Source: Emydura subglobosa
Lineage: Eukaryota; Chordata; Testudines; Chelidae
Direction of reading: 5' to 3'
NCBI GenBank assembly: GCA_007922225.1
Contig: ML679959.1
Location: 24,494,959-24,558,958, forward strand
Length of the DNA: 64,000 bases
Shown here: piece by piece, positions 42,901 to 53,790 of the stretch
Layout: each line of letters opens with the position of its first letter
How positions within the stretch are numbered: the first letter of the stretch is position 1
The notes under the pieces: generated by a model
The model's database searches: none
Told to the model about the DNA's origin: nothing
Seen by the model: the letters and a program-made list of their open reading frames with translations, nothing else
Position numbers and translations under genes: made by a program

Positions 42901-43749
42901 CCCCATCTCCGAGCCCAAGAACAGCGGTGATGGGGGACACTGAGGCTGGGTCGGGAAGCTGAATCCAGCGTGCAGTGGGGGTCTTTACACTGCAGAGAGC
43001 TTGGGTGCAAAGCTGTTGAAGGATAGAGTGGGAGGAAGCCAGCCAGACGCATCCTTCTCCCTTCTCTGAGCCCGTGACACTGCACATATAGCAGTGGGGA
43101 TGTTTCACCAAGCCTCTGGCTTCGGTACAAGGCCTGTCCATCATCAGCCAGAACAGCTGGAGGAAACAGGCCAGTGATTCCATCTGACAGGCTCCCTGAC
43201 AGCACCGGGGGTTTCAGCTTCTGGATGGGATTCCCGACCCTCAGCGGCACTTCTGGATCAGTTCCAGGCGGTGGGGGGGAAGGGGAGTGTCTCGCAAAGG
43301 GGCTCTCGCAGCAGGAGATATGATCCCACTGGAGTTCGGAGATGAGCAATCCCGAACATTCAGTTCATGCTCCGGGCACACAAACTGCCTGTCCCCAGCG
43401 GAGCGCTCGACCTCTGGGGTTTCCCTCGGGCAGCTGGCACATTGGGTGGCAGCACCCAGGGTTGTGTGCTCACCTGATTCTAAATGCAAAGTGTTCCTGG
43501 GCAGCAAGCCAGATAAGGTCTAGCAAGGTGGTGACCACTGGGTAACAGGGAGAACCCAGTCAGCTTATCAGGCCTCCAAAAGGCTTGGATGGGTAGGGGC
43601 AACCCCCCACATCCTCCGATTACATCCACTCCAGCTGGTTGCAAGGAAAGGCATGCACCCAGGCAAGGGGTCCTGCAACATCCTTTCGCCCAGACCGATC
43701 CATCCCCAGTTTGTGTGTCAAACCCCGGAGGGGACCATCCTTTGCTAGC
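42901..43749. other. unique sequence, no gene seen
   Basis: No recognised exon or repeat. The 152-codon minus-strand frame at 42891-43349 has no domain. Confidence 0.4.
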
Positions 43750-44480
43750 ATTTTAGTCGGGCTGAGTGAAATTCCGAAGTTCTGTCCCATTGGACATTTG
43801 GACATTTCCATATTTGGTTTTGGCCCAAATCGGGAGCAAAAGTGGAAATTTCAAAATTTTTCACAGAATGGTAATGAAGAAAGTTTTGATGCAGAAATAT
43901 CAAAACATCGCAACATTTTTGATCAAAATAAAACATGCTGAGTTGCCAAAAATCAAAACGTTTCCTTTTGGTCTATTGAGCTAACTTGAAGACACTTTAC
44001 TTCAAATTAGTTCAATACTAAAGTGCAGGCCTCATGGGAGTTGTAGTTTGGGAGTCTGATGGCCCATTCTCCACTATGGGCCAGTTTCCTTGACCTGACT
44101 ATATCTCCCATAATGCATTTAGTCATATGACTCCCATGATGCACCACACAGCACAGAGAGAAATCTACATTGCATTATAGGAAGATGTAGCCCATAGGAG
44201 AGAATATGGGCCTGAACTACAGCTCCCAGAAGGCAATGCACTGATAGGGAAATGTGGTTTCATATTTCGTTAAACTGATCCTAAAGTAAAGATTTCAGGA
44301 CAGTTCAAAAATGAAAATATTCCGATTTGTGTTGAACTGACACAAAATGAAATATTTCATTTACATTTTCCTGATGAAAAATTGAAAATTCCCTTGAATT
44401 GAAAATTCAGCTCTGCAGAAACTGCATTTCCAGTTGGACAAAGCCATCAAATGGAAATTTCCCAACCACACTGCAATTTA
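43750..44480. mobile_element. AT-rich palindromic DNA-transposon relic with ZNF143-like motifs
   Basis: About 700 bp, far more AT-rich than its surroundings. The two halves pair. 'ggcccattctccactatggg' (44061-44080) matches the inverse of 'gcccataggagagaatatgg' (44190-44209). The inverse of 'gggagttgtagtttggg' (44036-44052) matches 'actacagctccc'. Outer parts hold 'gaaatttcaaaattttt' and 'aattgaaaattcagctctgc'. This is the form of a non-autonomous hAT-like or other palindromic element. No transposase and no clean target duplication were found, so family and borders are tentative. Confidence 0.5.
44029..44240. promoter_or_regulatory. cluster of ZNF143/THAP11-type (SBS) motifs
   Basis: Four sites resemble the ACTACAAYTCCCAGMATGC motif bound by ZNF143 in vertebrates: 44029-44047 (minus strand; ACTACAACTCCCATGAGGC), 44097-44118 (plus; ctatatctcccataatgc), 44127-44145 (plus; atgactcccatgatgc) and 44215-44240 (plus; actacagctcccagaaggc). 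The first and last keep ACTACA plus CTCCCA. They lie inside the palindromic element, so they probably came with it. Binding is not shown. Confidence 0.45.
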
Positions 44481-44888
44481 GCCAGTCCCGTTTAAACATC
44501 CCTGGTAATGGGACCCCACTCATCACTGTTGAACTGCATCAGCAAATGCAAATCAGCCGTATCTCTGCTGGATTTTAGCTGGCTAGCATGATCTGTAATG
44601 GGGCCTGTCAGTGGGTGGTCATGCCTAGTGGTTGGAGCAGGCGTCAGGCTCTGGAGCCAGCAGTCAGAGCTGGACTCAGATGTCAGAGCCAAGGGTCAGT
44701 GCCAAGGTCAGGAATGAGAGCTGAGGATCAGGACCGGGATATCTGGCGTATCAGCCAGTGGCACCTCTGTCCTCTCTGCTCCTGGCACGGAGACCCCTGA
44801 GTCTTCCACTGGCCAGACTGGGCTGGGGGAAAGCTCCCCAGCCTGAGCCAACTTTTGCCTGCCTAGTTTAAAGATTTGGGCCCAGTCC

Positions 44889-45032
44889 TGCAGAGGTCCT
44901 GATTCTGCAACTAGATCAGCAGATCCACACATGCAGGCTGTTTTACCCACGTGGATTCCAGTTGACGTCAATTGGGTTCAGTTTATGTGCAAAGGTCTTT
45001 TTGCTTGGATCTAGTTGCAGAATCAGGTCCTT
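44889..45032. repeat. MITE with perfect 20-bp inverted repeats
   Basis: cctgattctgcaactagatc (44898-44917) and its exact reverse complement (45008-45027) enclose 90 bp. The centre has 'cacgtggattccagttgacg'. It resembles a common sauropsid palindrome that starts 'gggcctgattctgcaac'. The perfect arms suggest either a young copy or selection. Confidence 0.8.
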
Positions 45033-45337
45033 TAATATTATTTTCTTATGTGGACTTCTGTTGACTACGATCCAGAATTCATTTATGGAAACCATTGGAT
45101 TGTACCAGCTTTCAGTCACAACCACGCTTTGTTTTATGAGATACCTAATCAGTGGGACAAATAACTGAAATGCACTTTTTAAAATATTGTTTCTCCAGGA
45201 AAAGTTTTTTCCCATGAGTCAGATAAGTTAGAAAAATATTATCAGAAATACAATTTTCTTAAGGTTGCTTTATTAATAAATTAAAGCTGCCTGACAAGCC
45301 CTGGCCCCTCATAACACAGGGAGGCCACAACCTTAAC
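45033..45337. other. AT-rich spacer, no gene seen
   Basis: AT-rich, with 'tttaaaatattgtttctcc' and 'aaaaatattatcagaaatac'. No recognised repeat or exon. Confidence 0.4.
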
Positions 45338-45411
45338 CAAAGCCCTGATCCAAAGCCCGCTGACGTCAATAGGAGGCCTTCCATTTGCTTCCATGGGCTA
45401 AAGAGCAGGCT
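45338..45411. repeat. short palindromic MITE fragment
   Basis: 'gatccaaagcccgctgacg' and 'ccatgggctaaagagcagg' pair imperfectly around 'ggaggccttcc'. It resembles a sauropsid element with 'gatccaaagcccattgaag' arms. Confidence 0.45.
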
Positions 45412-46195
45412 CATAGGGTAATACCTGGCCCTCGGAGTAGTCCCACTGAAATCACTTGGTCCATTGGGGTTGTTTTGTGCTGTTCCGGAAGCATAAAACA
45501 GCCCTAGAGCGAGTTTATGCAGGCCATGAATGATTCCCCCTTGCCTACGGGAACCCCTGGGGGGAGGTTGTACAGGAGGTCTGGCATGGGGCACATCCTA
45601 GCCCCAGCCGCAACCTGAGTGAGTTCTGCAGAGGAGAGGGGCTGCTCCCAGCTCCTGGTGGGCCTGGGGCAGGGTGTCGGATTGTTGTTTACAAACAGAG
45701 GCCGGGTGATTAAGATAAGAAAGGGCTGGTGATTAGATTAAGGATCTGGAAGTCTTTAGATGAGCCTGTAGACAGGAATCCCTCCGCAGGGCAGGGGTGC
45801 TGAAGAGAGAAGACAGGGCGGGGACTCAGAAGAAATACAGCCAAGTCCTGAGCCAAGGTTACGTTCAGAGAAGAGATGTGAGATCTGTGAGTGGAGGCGC
45901 TGATGGCAATAGAAGTTTTACCTGATTAAGGACTGGAAGATTTGATCCTTTTTTTCAAGAGGAAGAGCTGCCCAGAGTTCCTGTGCCTGTTTATTTTCCT
46001 TTCCTGCCTGCACTGGCCCTGATATACCTCCGAAGACTCAATTTTCTTCTCAACTTTAAAATGTGGAATTTTCTTGGTGTTTATTTTAAATATTCTCCTG
46101 TGAGAACTGCAATTCAGTCACTGTGGTGTTGTGTTTAAGAGCCTTCTGGAAAGTAACTAGCCTTTAAACAAAAGCGAAACGCAATGTTACCAAAG
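45412..46195. other. AT-richer unique sequence, no gene seen
   Basis: No repeat or exon recognised. Patches such as 'gtgattaagataagaaaggg' (about 45707-45726) and 'gattagattaaggatctgg' could be regulatory but are not called. Confidence 0.35.
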
Positions 46196-46493
46196 CTCAT
46201 GATTTTGTCATGAGTCTCAGGATAATTATTATTTTCCTTAAAGCCCCAGTTCCCGGAGTCAAGTGGATCTGTGATGATTTCAGCCTTCATTCTTAAAAGT
46301 ACGTTTCTAGCCTTCGTGGCTGTGGAGAAAGCATCAAAATGTGACCCCAGCGCACCCTAAAGGCTCAAAAAGCAGAAGGCAAATAAAAAGAACACCAAAT
46401 CGATTATTTTTACATAATCTCATGATTTTAAGCCAATCATCATTTTTGGTGAGCCTGACTCATGATTTTTGATTATTTGGGGTTGGCAATACT
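46196..46493. repeat. AT-rich interspersed repeat with 'catgatttt' motif
   Basis: The 9-mer catgatttt occurs at 46199, 46421 and 46461. The end 'tttggggttggcaatactg' is the boundary of a dispersed sauropsid element that I recognise by 'agtattgccaacccc' in the other direction. The interior is AT-rich. Family unnamed. Confidence 0.45.
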
Positions 46494-47499
46494 GTGAAAG
46501 TGACTTGAAAGCGTCAGTTTCATTCCCACTTAAAGTCCCTTTCTAGTCTATTATTTGTGGTATGGTAACACCCCCTATAACTCCAGGCAGGTGCAGTGTA
46601 AACTCACAGGGACTTGCCCTCGGAGGATGCTTCCAAAAGTTAAATGATCTATTCCAAGCTTGGTGAACTGCAAAAAGGAAGTAGCCTAAACGATAGAAAG
46701 TAATCTAGAGTTTTCTACCATTGTTTCAACTGTTGTCTTCAAAAGCTTGTAACAAAATAAGAATATACATTAAAATTTTAAACCCTAGCCCGTGTCCCTT
46801 AAGTGACTTGACACAAGATGTCAAAACGTGTTAGTATTAGAGGTGAGTGGGTCTAATATTTATTTAATTTTCTTTCTCTCGGTAGGAATTAGATACAGTG
46901 CTCCTGCCAGCTAATTTCTAAGTTATTCTCTGCAAAAAAACCCTAGAATTTTCAAGTCCTAAGTAGCCCCTGGAATCACAGTTAAAGTTGCCCCCCCCAA
47001 ATCTGAACTGGCGTCTCTGATTAGGTCCCATGGTCCTGAGCAAGCCCCAGCTGCCAGAATGGCCCCTTGTGACGGCTGGCAGCTGCTGTACATGAAAGCA
47101 GCTTTCAGGCTGCTCTGATTTGTGCCCTGGACCAGGTGCAGGATTGGAAGGAGCAGGGGAGCATTAACGCAGCTGAAAATCATCAGTGCACACCCCTCCA
47201 TTCAGCTGTGGCTCAGGACCTGGGGGTTTACCCGAAGAGAACGGGACTGATCGACGATGGTCCGCATTCCAGTGGGGAAATGGGGTCCTGGCAGGGTGCC
47301 TGGGTGAGCAACGGGGAGCCCTGAGGGATAACAGGCTTGTGGAAAAGATCCCTACACGGGCAGCTGGCGGGAAAAGGGTGAGGTCCCTTGAGGCAGCCGG
47401 GGGGAGCACAGGGGTCCCTGCAAGGCAGCACGCTGTGTCGCCCGGTGTGCAGGACTCTGCAGGGCGCCGGGTTAACTGGCTGCTATCATGCGACTGTGC
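46494..47499. other. AT-rich to GC-rich transition, no gene seen
   Basis: AT-rich up to about 46960, then GC-rich. No exon or repeat recognised. 'gtctaatatttatttaattttc' near 46852-46873 is low-complexity. Confidence 0.35.
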
Positions 47500-47625
47500 T
47501 ATGGTTCCAATTTAGCTGAGCCTTTCCCCAATCTCTGGATCTCTCTAATCTGTTTGTCTTCCAAAGCCATTAAGTTAATTTAGAGCCCTCGTAACTCCTC
47601 ATGCTGTAATCCCACCTTGGCTTTC
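47500..47625. promoter_or_regulatory. candidate conserved non-coding element
   Basis: Island with 'gttccaatttagctgagcc', 'ctctaatctgtttgtcttcc' and 'gccattaagttaatttagagc' (several TTAA/TAAT cores), without repeat signature. Confidence 0.4.
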
Positions 47626-47737
47626 CCTGACTCCTTATCGGCTGCGTTTCTTTCCCGGCTGGCTGTTTGTCCTGGGTCTCTGGGTGCTCATTACATTCCT
47701 GAGAGGGCAGTGGTGGGGTTGGGGGGGAGGAGTGGGT

Positions 47738-48035
47738 TATCAAGCTCAGCTATTTCACGTTTGATTCCAAAATGCCTGATTGCAGCCATCTGCCTCCTGC
47801 ATGGGAAGGCCACTAATGGCTGCTCAGGTCAAAGGTAGCACTTAATGGGTTGCCAGGGGAAATGCAGCCTGAAAGCTGACCTGTGACTTCAACCCAGCAG
47901 ATCACCTTTCACTCAAGTGCACGGCGCGTCCCCATTTACCTCCCCGCGTGCTCGCGTCCCCGCTGCAGGAAATGTGGAGTCAATTAATTCAGTCTGCAAT
48001 AAGATGACAAATAAAGCAAGAAAGGCAAGGACCGG
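47738..48035. promoter_or_regulatory. candidate conserved non-coding element
   Basis: Balanced composition with 'agctatttcacgtttgattc', 'cactaatggctgctcagg', 'caggtcaaaggtagcac' (a direct AGGTCA nuclear-receptor half-site), 'gcacttaatgggttgcc' and 'gagtcaattaattcagtc'. 'gacaaataaagcaag' closes the island. No repeat signature. Confidence 0.45.
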
Positions 48036-48336
48036 CACTGAGCTGTCAGTCCAGATTACGGCCGGCTCTTCTGTGGGGAGAGAGCCCAGCCCTCTCCTGA
48101 GTCAGTGAAAATGCCAGGGGAGGGGCCAGGGATGCTGCAAGCTGGAGGATGGAAGAGAGGAAATGAGGCAGAGGAGAGAGGTACTGGGTGTAGGGGGAGT
48201 AGGAGGCCGTCTTGGGTCAAGCCCGGGAATAGCGAGAAGCAGACACAGATAGACACCCAGGGCCCAATTCTCATCAACCTGCACCGTGAGCATTGTAAAG
48301 TGCTACAGCTGCACGACCAGGATGGTGCTGGGCTTC
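48036..48336. other. unique sequence, no gene seen
   Basis: No recognised exon or repeat. The 'ggcccaattctcatcaacc' text near 48261-48279 may be a stray repeat end. Confidence 0.35.
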
Positions 48337-48462
48337 AAGGGGACACGGCGTGGCCCAGGGGCTCACGCTGCGTGCTGGGCCCTTCTTGGAGCGCTGAGGG
48401 GACACGGCCTGGCCCAGGGGCTCACGCTGCGTGCTGGACCCTGCCTGGAGCGCCAAGGGGAC
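48337..48462 (+). repeat. 59-bp tandem duplication
   Basis: A unit starting 'aaggggacacggcg/cctggc' repeats with a 59-bp step (48337-48395, 48396-48454) plus a short third start. Over each unit 'ggcccaggggctcacgctgc' is identical. Only a few substitutions are present, so the duplication is fairly recent. Confidence 0.9.
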
Positions 48463-50293
48463 TTGGGCCCCGCCTAGGAGCTTGTGATCTAACAGAGGGA
48501 GACATGAGGCCAGACAAAGGGGGTCAGGTCTCCAAAAGATGCTAGCCCCTCACATGTGCCCCCATCACATGCTTTGTCAGCTCTTTTCCAGCCCTGGCCC
48601 GGAGCACAGACAGGCTGGGCCCCGCAAAGCGGCCTCTGACCCTGTCTGGCCGCGGGGCTGGATGCTCTGCCGGAGGTAGCTATAACAGGGCTCCGGTGTG
48701 GGGCTGGTGAGCGGGCAGAGGGCACAGCAGGAACGTGCCTGCTCCAACTTGGCCCTCAGAGCCTGTGCTTCCCTTGGCCAACTCGCCTCCCAACACCCCT
48801 ATGAGCTGTGGGCACCAAGACCCCTAGAGAGCAGCTCCTTGCCCCGTGATGGCCTGTGAGCGTAGCTGAGCCTGTCTGCCCCGGGGCATGGTGGGAACAG
48901 CAGGGAGAAGGAGCCTGTCTCCGGTCCATTCGGAAATCCCCATAACATAAGCAAGGGCCTGCCTGCACTTTATCACTTCTATAAACTGTCTGGTTCCTTT
49001 CAACAGGTGCCCAGCATGTGGGCCAGCCCCAGGGCCGCTCCCTGCCAGCACAAAGCAGTCTGCCCATCCCCAGGGACAGGACAGGCTAACTAGCCCCCCT
49101 CAGCACCTCTCACTTCCCCCGCAGATCGCTAGCCCTGTCAGCCAGTGGGAATACACAGCGCGAGCCAGCCGGCCCAGCTCCATCTCTGGCTAATCCCCAG
49201 CCTGGCGACCTGGGCCCAGCAGGTCCCGTGTGCTAGTGACACAGGGCTCCGGGGGCGAGGGCCAGCCAGCCTCTGTGTGCCTCAGGCTCTGAGGGGAGTC
49301 CAGGTCTGGGCTCCGTCCCTGCTGCAGAGGAGCTGAGGGGAGGCCTCGTTCCCAGAGCCCCTAGGGCCTTCTGCTCCCAAGAGCTCTGCAGAGCGCACAG
49401 ATAAGGGGCATCCTGGAGACAGGCAGGCCTGATGACAGCTGGAGGGAGAGGGCCCTGCTCCTTGCAGGCCCATCAGGCCGAAGCACCAATAGGCCCCTCT
49501 CTGGGGAGGTGTCCTGGAAATGGAGAGTCCAACATCATCCAAGAAGAATTCAGCTTCCTAACACCTTGCTCCCCGGGGCTGGGAGCCGCACCGGGCAGCA
49601 GGCTGCACCCTTCGCTCCTGGGGCCCTTTGCCCCCGAGGACTGGGATCTGGGGCCATCACCCCCAGGGGCAGTAGCTGGGCTGGGTAGGGATGGCTGGAG
49701 GGGGAGGCGTGTGGGGGAGGGATGGGCACAGGAGGCGCAGTTCTACACCCCCTCTTTGCCTCCCGTGTGCTGCAGACACTTCTGGGATGCCCTGAGCAAT
49801 GTCGTGGTTGGTTCCTGGAATACCCGAGGCAGGAGGCACGTGGGGAATTCAGGCAGGTAGCGAAATGGTGGCCTGGCTGAGCTGAGCATCACCTCAAACC
49901 TTCCCTTGCTCTATCAGGCACCCAGACTGTCCCCCCACCCTCCCTGCCAACACAGCTCCTGGCCAGCCCCGAATGCCAGCCCCCGACAACCACAAATGGG
50001 CCTCCCACCCTCTGTGCACCTGCCCCCACCCACGAAGACCAGCTTGGGGAGATCAAACCTCCTGCCTGGGACTCAGGGGCACCTGGCAAAGGGCCCCCAG
50101 TTCTGTGCAAACAACTCCTGCCTCAGACCTGGCAAACTCACTACACCAAACACACATCTTGCAGAGTATTTATCTATAAGGAGTGACGTGTCAAGCAGCT
50201 ACAGGAAGATTGTCACTTGTCAAGACTCATAATCAGTGTGCGATGTATGTAATATTTAAGGAATACTGCAGCTAGAGGGACTTGGAGTAAAAG
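48463..50293. other. unique GC-rich sequence, no gene seen
   Basis: No exon, RNA gene or repeat recognised. The G-rich run near 49675-49735 could form G-quadruplexes. Confidence 0.4.
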
Positions 50294-50296
50294 TTA

Positions 50297-50689
50297 GGAC
50301 ATGTCTACACTACAAAATTAAATTGGCCTAACTTACGTCGGCACACAGCCGCCACAATAATTACATCGCTTGTGCATGTCTGCACTTTGCTCCTGGTGTC
50401 GGCGGTGCGTGTTCTCACCAGGAGCGCTCGCACCCATTGAACTGTCAGCGTGGGGCATTGTGGGACGGCTTCTGACAACCAGCAATGGTCGATGTAAGCA
50501 ATGCAGCGTCTACACTGACACTACATTGACCTAACCACATCAGCATTGACTCTCGTGGAGGTGGAGTAATTAAGTCAGGGTAATGGATGCGTTATGACAG
50601 CAGGAGCAAAATGTTAGTGTTGACACTGACAGAGTTAGGTCAACATAAGCTGCCTTGTATCAACCTAACTCTGTTGTGTAGATTAGGGC
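50297..50689. mobile_element. Harbinger-like MITE, 393 bp, with TTA target duplications
   Basis: The left end is ggacatgtctacactac and the right end reversed is gccctaatctacacaac, so the termini are inverted repeats with the characteristic GTCTAC core. TTA precedes (50294-50296) and follows (50690-50692) the element, the three-base TWA duplication expected of PIF/Harbinger transposons. No transposase frame is present. It is older than its target duplication suggests, given the diverged arms. Confidence 0.7.
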
Positions 50690-50699
50690 TTAAACATCA

Positions 50700-51480
50700 G
50701 GGGATAACGTCTCCCAGTGTCAGTCCGTTCAAGCAGGAGGGTGTTGTCGCCTGACCCTGGCTGGCTCAATTGTCCAACCTTGCTCCTTCCCAAGACTCTC
50801 CATGGAAAAACATCAGAGACAACCGCAAACAATCAAAACCTCTTGCAGGTAAAAACAACAGACGGGGGATTGCCCTGGCTATGAAAAGAGACACCAGACT
50901 ATTTCAGTATAACACAGGGTGGAGAGAGGTCCTCTGGATCCATTCACTGAGGAAACATCCCATGGCGCGGGGGTGTTTTGTGGAAGTTTGGATCCTGGTT
51001 CCTTTCAGACCAGCCAGCTCTTCAACAGCCTGAACTTTGGGGGGAGAAACTTGCTTATCAGATAGGAAAAGTAACTATCGAGAAGTGTTAAGCCTGAGTT
51101 CATGTTTTATGATTTTCTTTGTATTGTAACCATTTGTCCTCACCACCCTCTTGTTGCTAGCTGAGTCTCTGCTCTTCCTTCAATAAACCTTCTCTTGTTT
51201 AATTACAAGTGCCATGTGTTAAAGGGGCGCGGTGGTTTGAGGTAAAACTGGTAAAGTGGGGTACCCTGCTCCTGTGGGGGCAGAGGATCTGGGATTTCTG
51301 TGAGTAGCCAGTGCCAGGGGCCGAATATCACAGGGGATATTCACTGAGGGGCACCCCTTGTTAACCTGCAAGGTGAAGACAAGGCTGGCACAGCCCAGAC
51401 AAGAGTGCCTGAGTGGCTAACAGGCAGGGGGTGTTTGGGAGCTGCCCAGGTTCCTTCTCAGTAGAGGCAGGAGTAACACA
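50700..51480 (+). mobile_element. probable LTR, degenerate
   Basis: Contains 'ttgtattgtaaccatttg', then AATAAA at 51182-51187 followed about 15 bases on by 'gtttaattacaagtgcc', and downstream 'gaaggtgaagacaagg'-like text. The AATAAA followed by a repeated-type end fits an R/U5 boundary of a sense-strand LTR of a type I associate with turtles. The exact ends and a target duplication are not found, so the call is tentative. Confidence 0.35.
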
Positions 51481-51949
51481 GTGACTCTCCGTCCTGGGTA
51501 CCCCGAGAACTGTCATGCCTCCCATAGTGCCATGGGCTCAGTGCCACTGGGGGTCTCTGCCCACAGGAGGCCCCAAAGGCAGAAGCAGAAAGACGGCAGC
51601 AGCAAAGCGAGGCATGGAAGACCAAGCAGAGGGAAGGTGACACAGCCCTGGGGCCAGGGCACCACTCCCAGCAGCACGAAATGGGGAGGCATTCCCCACA
51701 GTTCCCAGTGCCCTGCCCTGTGTCTCCCCATCCCCGCTCTCCACTCTAAGTGCCTTGCTCTGCCCTGGCCAGCACCCGTCTCTCCCCACCTCATTAACGT
51801 TTATTCACACTCGGATTCCCGGGCAGAGCTGGCTTTGCTGTGGGCCACGCTGCATCTTTCCATGCCGAGAGCCAGAAATGCAACTGACTCCAGTGCCTTC
51901 GGCCCCGACGCTCCAAAGCCCCACAGAGATGCCTCGGTGCTTGGTGGTG

Positions 51950-52084
51950 TCGTCCCTGTTTCTCAGAGAGAGAAACTGAGGCCCAGAGAGGGGCAGGGAC
52001 TGGCCTAAGGCCAGCTGGGGAATCAGTAGCTGAAACAGGAATCGAACCTTGGCGCCCTAACAGCCGCGACCCTTTCCCTAGGGG
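51950..52084 (+). repeat. MIR-type SINE
   Basis: 'gagagaaactgaggcccag', 'gggcagggactggcctaagg', 'aacaggaatcgaacctt' and the A/C-rich end follow MIR order in sense orientation, with the B-box-like 'gaatcgaacc' block. Confidence 0.65.
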
Positions 52085-52289
52085 CTGAAACAAGTGTCTA
52101 GACGTGGCAGCAGGTTTGAAGCAGGGAAGGGGCGCGAGGCCAGGTTCTCAGGCTGAATCTGGTTTATACGCCAGAGGATCTGCAGCAGCTGGCAGATATT
52201 TTTACCTCTCCCGCTACTGGCACGGTCCCATCATCCAACTGTTCTAGTGTGAGCAGGTCACCAACAGCTGTGTTGCCCTGGGGACAGGG

Positions 52290-52440
52290 CAGCATTAGCC
52301 TCTTTTACAAATGGGGATCTGGCAACTGGAGCCCAGAGAGACTCAGTGACTTGCCCACAGGGAGTGTGTGCCAGAGCCGGGAATTGAACCGGGGACTCTT
52401 AGTAGCAACCTCGCCACTAAGCCAGGCTCCTTTCCCTAGC
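52290..52440 (+). repeat. MIR-type SINE
   Basis: 'ttttacaaatggggatctgg', 'cagagagactcagtgacttg', 'ccacagggagtg', 'agccgggaattgaaccggg' and 'ccactaagccaggctcc' follow MIR order. A second sense copy lies 200 bp upstream; both may be independent insertions. Confidence 0.75.
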
Positions 52441-52614
52441 CCTGAGGCAGCAGGGCTTGGCCAGGGGCTCAGGGGTCTCCCCATGGGGACAAGATGAGGG
52501 ATTTGGCCAGTGACAGCATCAGGAAGGGGCCGCAATGATGACCCCAGATGGGGGGCAAACCCACCTGTCATGTCCCTGCTCCCCGCTCCAGTCCCATCCC
52601 CAAAGTCCCCCAGA

Positions 52615-52740
52615 CAATACAGATTGTGGGGAAAATCATCCTGAATTAGCTGCTATTTTCCAGGGTCGCCATAACTGGAGGGGAGCCATGCGCGCCAAAC
52701 CCAAGGACTTTTTTCTTTCCCTTTCAGCTGTCCTTCAAAG
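52615..52740. promoter_or_regulatory. possible conserved non-coding element
   Basis: Island with 'gaaaatcatcctgaattagc', 'gctattttccagggtcgcc' and 'ggacttttttctttccc'. No repeat signature. The nearby short frame (about 100 codons at 52535-52837) has no domain. Confidence 0.35.
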
Positions 52741-53230
52741 GCCCCTCTCCCTTGCCCCCCCTCCCAAATCCTGCGGGCCTCTGAGGGGATTAGGCTGGGA
52801 GCTGGGAGGTGGGGGGAGGGTGAAGGAAGGCCCCTGACCTGGGGGTGAATAAGGGGCCAGGTTACCATCTGATGCAGCAAAAGCTACCCACCGTCACCGT
52901 GGGTCCGGCTCCCTCCTCGCTCTCCTGCTAGGCCTCGGCAGGGCTACGGGGATCGAGCGGGGCCAGGGCACTCGTGGAGAGACGTCGGTTCCCCGCTGGG
53001 CGCAGGTGCCGGCGCTGGGGTTAGCGTGGCACTGGAGGGGCAGGGCCCTGCTCTCTGCAGCGGGCACCCGGCCAGGCTGATCTCACCGGGGCGGCGTAGC
53101 CAGGAAACACCCGCGAGAGATGCCGGTGAAGGCCAAGTATCGCACGGACTTGGGGAGCCCCCCACTGGGCACCTTGGCTTGGGCTGGCCTGGGCCTGGGT
53201 AGGGCACTGCAGACGGCTGGGGGCTTGGCT

Positions 53231-53247
53231 GGGTGGGTTGGGAAGGG
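53231..53247 (+). promoter_or_regulatory. compact G-quadruplex motif
   Basis: GGG-T-GGG-TT-GGG-AA-GGG, loops of one, two and two bases. The wider context (53199-53247) is also G-rich. Such motifs are often near promoters, but no promoter is identified here. Confidence 0.6.
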
Positions 53248-53387
53248 CCGCTGGACCTACAAGTGGTTTGAGGTTCCTTGGGCCGGGCTTGGTTGTGCTG
53301 GGGAGATCTAGGCTGGGGACTGCCTGCCAGGCCCGAGGCTTTGCTTTGCTTTCCCGTTTCCTCGGGTGGGGCTCGGGGGCCCAGGGC

Positions 53388-53570
53388 TGTGCTGCTTTCT
53401 AATATTTGAAAGGGAATCTGTGGGGCGGCCCAGACCCGAGAGCCGAAAACGACTGGCTCGTGAGAGCGGCGAGCGCCCCGGCCCCGGGAATGCGGGAGCT
53501 GCTTGTCCTTGGCTTGGGGACAATAGGTTATTATATTTCCCTATAAGCTCCTCATTCCCGTCCTGCACAG
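53388..53570. promoter_or_regulatory. candidate conserved non-coding element
   Basis: Contains 'ctttctaatatttgaaaggg' and 'gacaataggttattatattt' with CpGs between ('gagcgccccggccccggg'). The AT-rich ends and CpG-rich centre resemble a regulatory element. No repeat signature. Confidence 0.4.
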
Positions 53571-53681
53571 AGCCCCGTCTGCAAGCTGCTGCTGCCATTC
53601 CCCTCCCCCCCTTCAGCCCCACTGGGGGGGGCAGGTCCTAAACCCTTCCCCGGGGAGGAGGGGAGTGGGCTGCCGGGAGCC

Positions 53682-53790
53682 TGGAGTTGTTAAAATGGCC
53701 ATCACCACGTCATTGTTCACTCCGGATTAGGGAGAGGTAATGAGGGGGATTAGCGGAGCCCTTGGGTTATCAGGAGGGGAATTAGCAGAG
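53682..53790. promoter_or_regulatory. candidate conserved non-coding element
   Basis: 'gttgttaaaatggccatcac', 'cacgtcattgttcactcc' (CACGTCA is CRE-like), 'ggattagggagaggtaatg' and 'gggggattagcggagccc' with two GGATTA-type cores. No repeat signature. Confidence 0.4.
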
